Part shown: piece after piece, positions 62,054 to 64,000 of the stretch
Layout of the letters: the number at the start of each line of letters is the position of its first letter
How positions within the stretch are numbered: the stretch's first letter is position 1
Assembly: GCF_039536745.1 (NCBI RefSeq)
Contig: NZ_BAAAZE010000012.1
Location: forward strand, 1-64,000
Reading direction: 5' to 3'
DNA: 64,000 bases
Origin: Actimicrobium antarcticum
GTDB lineage: Bacteria > Pseudomonadota > Gammaproteobacteria > Burkholderiales > Burkholderiaceae_D
Position numbers and translations under genes: made by a program
The notes under the pieces: model-generated
What the model was told of the DNA's origin: nothing
Database searches by the model: none
Seen by the model: only the letters and a program-made list of their open reading frames with translations

Positions 62054-62130
62054 GAAAGTTTCCTTTAAGTGAAGAGTGATAAAACAATGTCTGCTCGGAT
62101 TAATTCAGGCAACCACTGAAGCCGAACAGA

Positions 62131-62303
62131 TCAAACCTGATTGCCTGTCATTACGCCATAAAGCTCTTTCAGTTAGCCCGTACCGAATTCCGGGTTGTTT
62201 GCCAGTTTTTCCACGTGTTCATACTCGGCAGCCTTCTTTCGCCTAGGTTTATCGATACCATCAGCCACGAGGATGAAGCAGGTATCGAATATCCCGACTC
62301 CAT
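62131..62303 (-). pseudogene. Decayed copy of the 82-aa gene (cassette copy 1)
   Basis: Aligned with the intact gene at 63189-63437, it keeps the start (ATG at 62303, then MESGYSIPASSSW..., with INLGERRLPSMNTWKN matching TNLGERTVSSLNTWNN). It then has a deletion of about 76 bases with a frameshift, EKLANNPEF matching EKLAHNPEL, an in-frame TAA, and finally LKELYGVMTGNQV matching LEELYGVTTGNQV. It is therefore a clear degenerate paralogue, 173 bases long against 249. Confidence 0.85.
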
Positions 62304-62344
62304 GCAGACGTCCTGTTATCACGATCAATTTAACTTCTTGTAAA

Positions 62345-62372
62345 TAGGTGCATTTCCAGCCAGAGCAGTTCC
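62345..62372 (-). promoter_or_regulatory. Degenerate hrp-box-like promoter, copy 1
   Basis: On the minus strand it reads GGAACT-N15-GCACCTA, one base off the CCACNNA half of the hrp box consensus GGAACC-N15/16-CCACNNA. It lies in the same position relative to its pseudogene as the better box at 63479-63506. Confidence 0.6.
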
Positions 62373-62663
62373 AAACGTTCAATGCATTTCATTACGTTAA
62401 ATTGCCTGATTGCAGATAGATCGAAGCAGGTGTGCAGGTAGATCAATTTGATTGGACACCCAATTGCGAGCCAATAAGTCATGCCGTGCTGACCAGTATC
62501 GACAACGGTGCCAAAAATGCGATATTGCAGGTTGGCGGTACCTGCATCTGCGTAGCTGGGTTATTACGGATAGGTGACACCAGAATATCGGCGTTGACAG
62601 CAGCACGACACAATACGGTCGGTGCTCATGGAGTGAGGATCAATTACAGCAAAGTGATGGCAC

Positions 62664-62710
62664 AAAAAAATGCGCTGATGCGCTGACTATCCGTCAGCAT
62701 TATCAGCGCA
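62664..62710 (-). terminator. Rho-independent terminator of cassette copy 2
   Basis: On the minus strand the stem TGCGCTGAT/ATCAGCGCA with inner GCTGAC/GTCAGC is followed by seven T residues (62664-62670). It is a clear homologue of the copy-1 terminator. Confidence 0.9.
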
Positions 62711-62730
62711 TTGAACTACGTTAAATATTA

Positions 62731-63111
62731 CTAGATATAGCTGGCACCAGCATAATGTGCGGCCAGCAAGTCATTCAATTTTATCGTATCGTCCTTTGTG
62801 AGTTGTCCATGCTTTTGTTTTTCAAGCAGGTCATTGATTGTTTTTTCATCGGCCTTGTCTTGCGGTAGTGCACCTTCAGCCAAAGGCGTTTTACTCCTTC
62901 GATTGAGCAATTCCTCCGCGATCATTGCCTTCTTTTCTTGCTTTACCGCTGGATCTTTAAGAGCTAACGTTAAGTCGATGTCTGACATCCCTTGAAGCTC
63001 TTTTTTGTATCCGGCATTACGTAGAGTGGCGAATTTTTTCGATTCATCAGCAGATTGACTCTGCATAACAGCCGTCCTTAGTATTCCTGAATAAGATGTT
63101 ACTTCACCCAT
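62731..63111 (-). CDS. Small helical protein, second gene of duplicated cassette copy 2
   Basis: The 126-residue protein starts at ATG 63111 (AAAGGA 6 bases upstream; an ATG 15 bases earlier is rejected). It is charged and helical: GMSDIDLTLALKDPAVKQEK, IAEELLNRR, then LLEKQKHGQLTKDDTIKLNDLLA. The last two blocks match the 144-residue paralogue, and the first resembles the 82-residue first-gene product (GMSEVELEKLAHNPELSADK). Lower GC than neighbouring core genes suggests acquisition. Function is unknown. A secreted substrate or helper of a type III system is inferred from the promoter. Confidence 0.75.
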   Translation of the reverse strand: MGEVTSYSGILRTAVMQSQSADESKKFATLRNAGYKKELQGMSDIDLTLALKDPAVKQEKKAMIAEELLNRRSKTPLAEGALPQDKADEKTINDLLEKQKHGQLTKDDTIKLNDLLAAHYAGASYI

Positions 63112-63188
63112 GATATTTCCTTTCAATTGGAGGTTGATAAAACTATTCCCGCTTGGGTTGTTTCAGGCAATCGCTGGACCCATGCAGA

Positions 63189-63437
63189 TCACACCTGATT
63201 GCCTGTCGTTACGCCATACAGCTCTTCGAGCTTGCCTGCGGCTATCTCGCGCTTGTCCGCACTGAGTTCCGGGTTGTGTGCCAGTTTTTCCAGCTCCACC
63301 TCCGACATTCCACCCATGCACAACTTGGCAAATGCCGTGTTATTCCATGTATTCAGACTCGACACTGTTCTTTCACCAAGGTTGGTCGATACTGTCTGTC
63401 CCGAGGATGATCCAGGTGTTAGAGATATCGCTGCCAT
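63189..63437 (-). CDS. Small protein (82 aa), first gene of cassette copy 2
   Basis: The ATG at 63437 has GAGG 5-6 bases upstream. The N-terminus is Ser/Thr/Gly-rich (MAAISLTPGSSSGQTVSTN), as in many type III secreted proteins. The C-terminal half is helical with the motif GMSEVELEKLAHNPELSADK, which is also recognisable in the following gene. No Sec signal or membrane helix is seen. An hrp-box match lies 41 bases upstream. Gap to the next gene is 77 bases. I know no characterised homologue. A pilin-like or effector role cannot be decided from sequence. Confidence 0.75.
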   Translation of the reverse strand: MAAISLTPGSSSGQTVSTNLGERTVSSLNTWNNTAFAKLCMGGMSEVELEKLAHNPELSADKREIAAGKLEELYGVTTGNQV

Positions 63438-63478
63438 ACAAACCTCACGTTGTCAGAGTGAAATGAACTTCTTGTAAA

Positions 63479-63506
63479 TAAGTGGATGTCGAGCCAGGCT
63501 AGTTCC
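63479..63506 (-). promoter_or_regulatory. hrp-box promoter, copy 2
   Basis: On the minus strand it reads GGAACT-N15-CCACTTA, agreeing with the hrp box GGAACC-N15/16-CCACNNA at all defined positions but one. HrpL-type ECF sigma factors use this element to transcribe type III secretion genes in group I Hrp systems. It is 41 bases before the 82-residue gene, a usual distance. Confidence 0.75.
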
Positions 63507-63566
63507 ACCCGTTCAGTGCATCTCGTTACGTTAAACTGCATGTCGGTAGATAACCTGGAGCCAACG

Positions 63567-64000
63567 ATGAGTCCTTCCCTGACGGTCATCGGCGCTGGCC
63601 GCGTCGGTAAAACACTGGCAGGTTTATTCCAGCGCAAGCACGTCGCTACCATTGTCGACATATTGAATCGCACTGTATCGAGCGCGCAGCAAGCCGTTGC
63701 AATGATTGGAGCCGGTTCGCCCGTCGACCGCTTTGAATTGCTCAAGCCAGCCCGGATATTTTTGCTTGCAGTACCAGATGACCAGATTGCCCCCTGCTGC
63801 GAACGCCTTGTACAAACAGGCTTGATCGGAGCCGGGAACATCGTTTTTCATTGCAGTGGCGCGTTGAGTTCTGGCGAATTGAAAAACGCTTCCGCAGCAG
63901 GCGCAACGGTGGCCAGCATCCATCCAATCAGGAGCTTTGCCGACCCTGAAAAAGTCATGGATGACTTTGCAGGCACGTGGTGCGGCGTCGAGGGTGATGC
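63567..64000 (+). CDS. Rossmann-like / DUF2520 protein (partial, runs off the window)
   Basis: The ATG at 63567 (GGAG 6 bases upstream) starts a frame open to the window edge (about 144 codons). The N-terminal Rossmann loop SLTVIGAGRVGKTLAGLF binds NAD(P). The LLAVPDDQIAPCCERL strand, VFHCSGALSSGEL and ASIHPIRSFADPEK are typical of the DUF2520-associated family, which resembles ProC/3-hydroxyisobutyrate dehydrogenases. The substrate is unknown. It is divergent from the hrp-box cassette. Confidence 0.9.
   Translation, partial: MSPSLTVIGAGRVGKTLAGLFQRKHVATIVDILNRTVSSAQQAVAMIGAGSPVDRFELLKPARIFLLAVPDDQIAPCCERLVQTGLIGAGNIVFHCSGALSSGELKNASAAGATVASIHPIRSFADPEKVMDDFAGTWCGVEGD

Larger units (their letters stand above)
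62304..62730. other. Spacer between the two cassette copies
   Basis: It contains the copy-1 promoter and upstream sequence (to about 62405), a unique segment of about 260 bases with no gene I can support, and the copy-2 terminator. An open frame at 62432-62686 on the plus strand looks random and overlaps that terminator. Confidence 0.5.

Noticed and set aside
62432..62686. 84-codon open frame between the two cassettes
   Set aside because: It runs into the terminator of copy 2 and has no ribosome-binding site or family resemblance.

Overview
The window reads as chromosomal DNA of a GC-rich betaproteobacterium, most likely Burkholderiales and plausibly near Oxalobacteraceae. Grounds are the dapC-dapD-dapE-prmB neighbourhood, the DUF1631 protein, the fused ATP-grasp/alpha-E protein with transglutaminases, and the Fiu/PiuC iron locus. 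The genus is an inference. No tRNA, rRNA, intact insertion sequence or CRISPR array was found.

Layout. 1-3.2 kb is an AT-rich accessory patch: a ribbon-helix-helix-like gene, an AIPR-type phage-resistance gene broken by two in-frame stops, and several inverted repeats. 3.2-10.2 kb holds nirBD (assimilatory nitrite reductase), a leucine-rich-repeat/protein-kinase fusion, an EamA transporter and a nucleotidyltransferase-fold protein. 10.7-16.8 kb holds a small unknown gene and an apparently Fur-controlled iron operon: Fiu-like TonB receptor, FMN alpha-hydroxy-acid oxidase, PiuC, PepSY protein, cytochrome b561. 16.9-30 kb holds an Old Yellow Enzyme, a fused-permease ABC importer with its ATPase, an ABC1/COQ8 kinase with an overlapping 56-aa cysteine-rich protein, a flavodoxin-fold oxidoreductase, a SWIM/SNF2 helicase, NhaA and a VIT-family metal transporter. 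30-43 kb has two large GGDEF-EAL proteins, a TPP riboswitch controlling a TonB-dependent receptor (predicted thiamine uptake), a disordered stress-type protein, a pnuC/NadR-like kinase pair and a DUF1631 protein. 43-48 kb is the transglutaminase / ATP-grasp-alpha-E / transglutaminase cluster. 48-61.4 kb is conserved core: a PsiF-repeat protein, smc, dapC, dapD, pilU, arsC-like, dapE, prmB, an ABC-F ATPase and a CaiB/BaiF CoA-transferase.

The most interesting region is 61.5-63.5 kb. Two tandem copies of a two-gene cassette lie on the minus strand. Each is preceded by a sequence matching the hrp box (GGAACT-N15-CCACTTA and a one-base variant) and each ends in a homologous rho-independent terminator. 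The encoded small helical proteins are unfamiliar and related to one another; the first gene of one copy has decayed into a pseudogene. The promoter match suggests that they belong to a HrpL-type (type III secretion) regulon, although no secretion genes lie in the window. The last gene, a Rossmann/DUF2520 protein, runs off the right edge.
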